A stretch of DNA of 64,000 bases, taken from positions 327,332 through 391,331 of the forward strand of contig NZ_JABFMW010000001.1 in the NCBI RefSeq assembly GCF_013359725.1, read 5' to 3'. Positions 63,978 through 64,000 of this stretch are shown here, piece after piece. Numbering within the stretch: the first letter of the stretch is position 1; each line of letters opens with the position of its first letter. Source of the stretch: Pseudarthrobacter sp. C4D7. GTDB lineage: Bacteria; Actinomycetota; Actinomycetes; Actinomycetales; Micrococcaceae. The notes under the pieces are model-generated. The model saw only the letters and a list, made by a program, of their open reading frames with translations, searched no databases and had not been told where the DNA came from. Both the position numbers and the translations under genes were made by a program.

Positions 63978-64000
63978 ATGCCGGCGGGGCACGTATTTGG
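63978..64000 (+). CDS. First codons of an unidentified gene (cut by window edge)
   Basis: ATG 63978 with GAAGGGG 7 nt upstream reads MPAGHVF and runs off the window. Too short to identify. Confidence 0.35.

Overview
The window is high-GC actinobacterial DNA. Gene content and gene order fit Arthrobacter/Pseudarthrobacter (Micrococcaceae): guaB, guaB3 and guaA near each other, galU-rimJ-glpR/sepX, fdxA-dapC followed by gltA, a 7-Fe ferredoxin, and OpuC-type and Dpp-type transporters. This placement comes from gene content and style, not from a database search. Many genes have no Shine-Dalgarno sequence and instead show a TANNNT -10 hexamer 6-8 nt before the start codon, so they are probably leaderless. 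I used that pattern to choose several starts.

Layout. 1-12.7 kb: the end of an SGNH-type acyltransferase, then purine genes (guaB, guaB3, guaA) interleaved with an ABC exporter, glpD, a PTS IIA protein, SURF1 and a DUF3817 membrane protein. 12.8-21.7 kb: a 1399-residue helicase-like protein with degenerate motifs, a SAF/CpaB-like protein, an FmdB zinc ribbon behind a CIRCE-like operator, 5-FTHF cyclo-ligase, galU, rimJ-like, glpR/sepX-like and tRNA-Ala(CGC). 21.7-30.7 kb: small membrane proteins (one frameshifted), corA, two Lrp/AsnC regulators, two MFS exporters, a LysR regulator, a BadF-type sugar kinase and a pirin. 30.9-40.5 kb: a four-gene glycine-betaine-type ABC operon, an alanine-type aminotransferase, PPK2, xseAB and ispH.

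40.5-42.7 kb holds the main accessory feature. It is an apparently intact IS3-family element (IS150-like, DD(35)E, -1 frameshift signal) inserted precisely into the loop of the bidirectional terminator between convergent ispH and rmuC. It has a 3-bp GCC target duplication and carries an unrecognised passenger gene. 42.7-64 kb: rmuC, ychF, a TetR-linked ABC exporter with a strong double-dyad operator, a cryptochrome/photolyase-family protein that seems to lack the Fe-S cysteines, two peptide-type binding proteins with a Dpp/Opp transporter, an SGNH hydrolase, typA, fdxA-dapC and gltA.

Most of the window is ordinary chromosomal backbone. The points most worth a second look are the IS with cargo, the CIRCE site before fmdB, the degenerate helicase, the cluster-less photolyase homologue and the dense set of leaderless starts.
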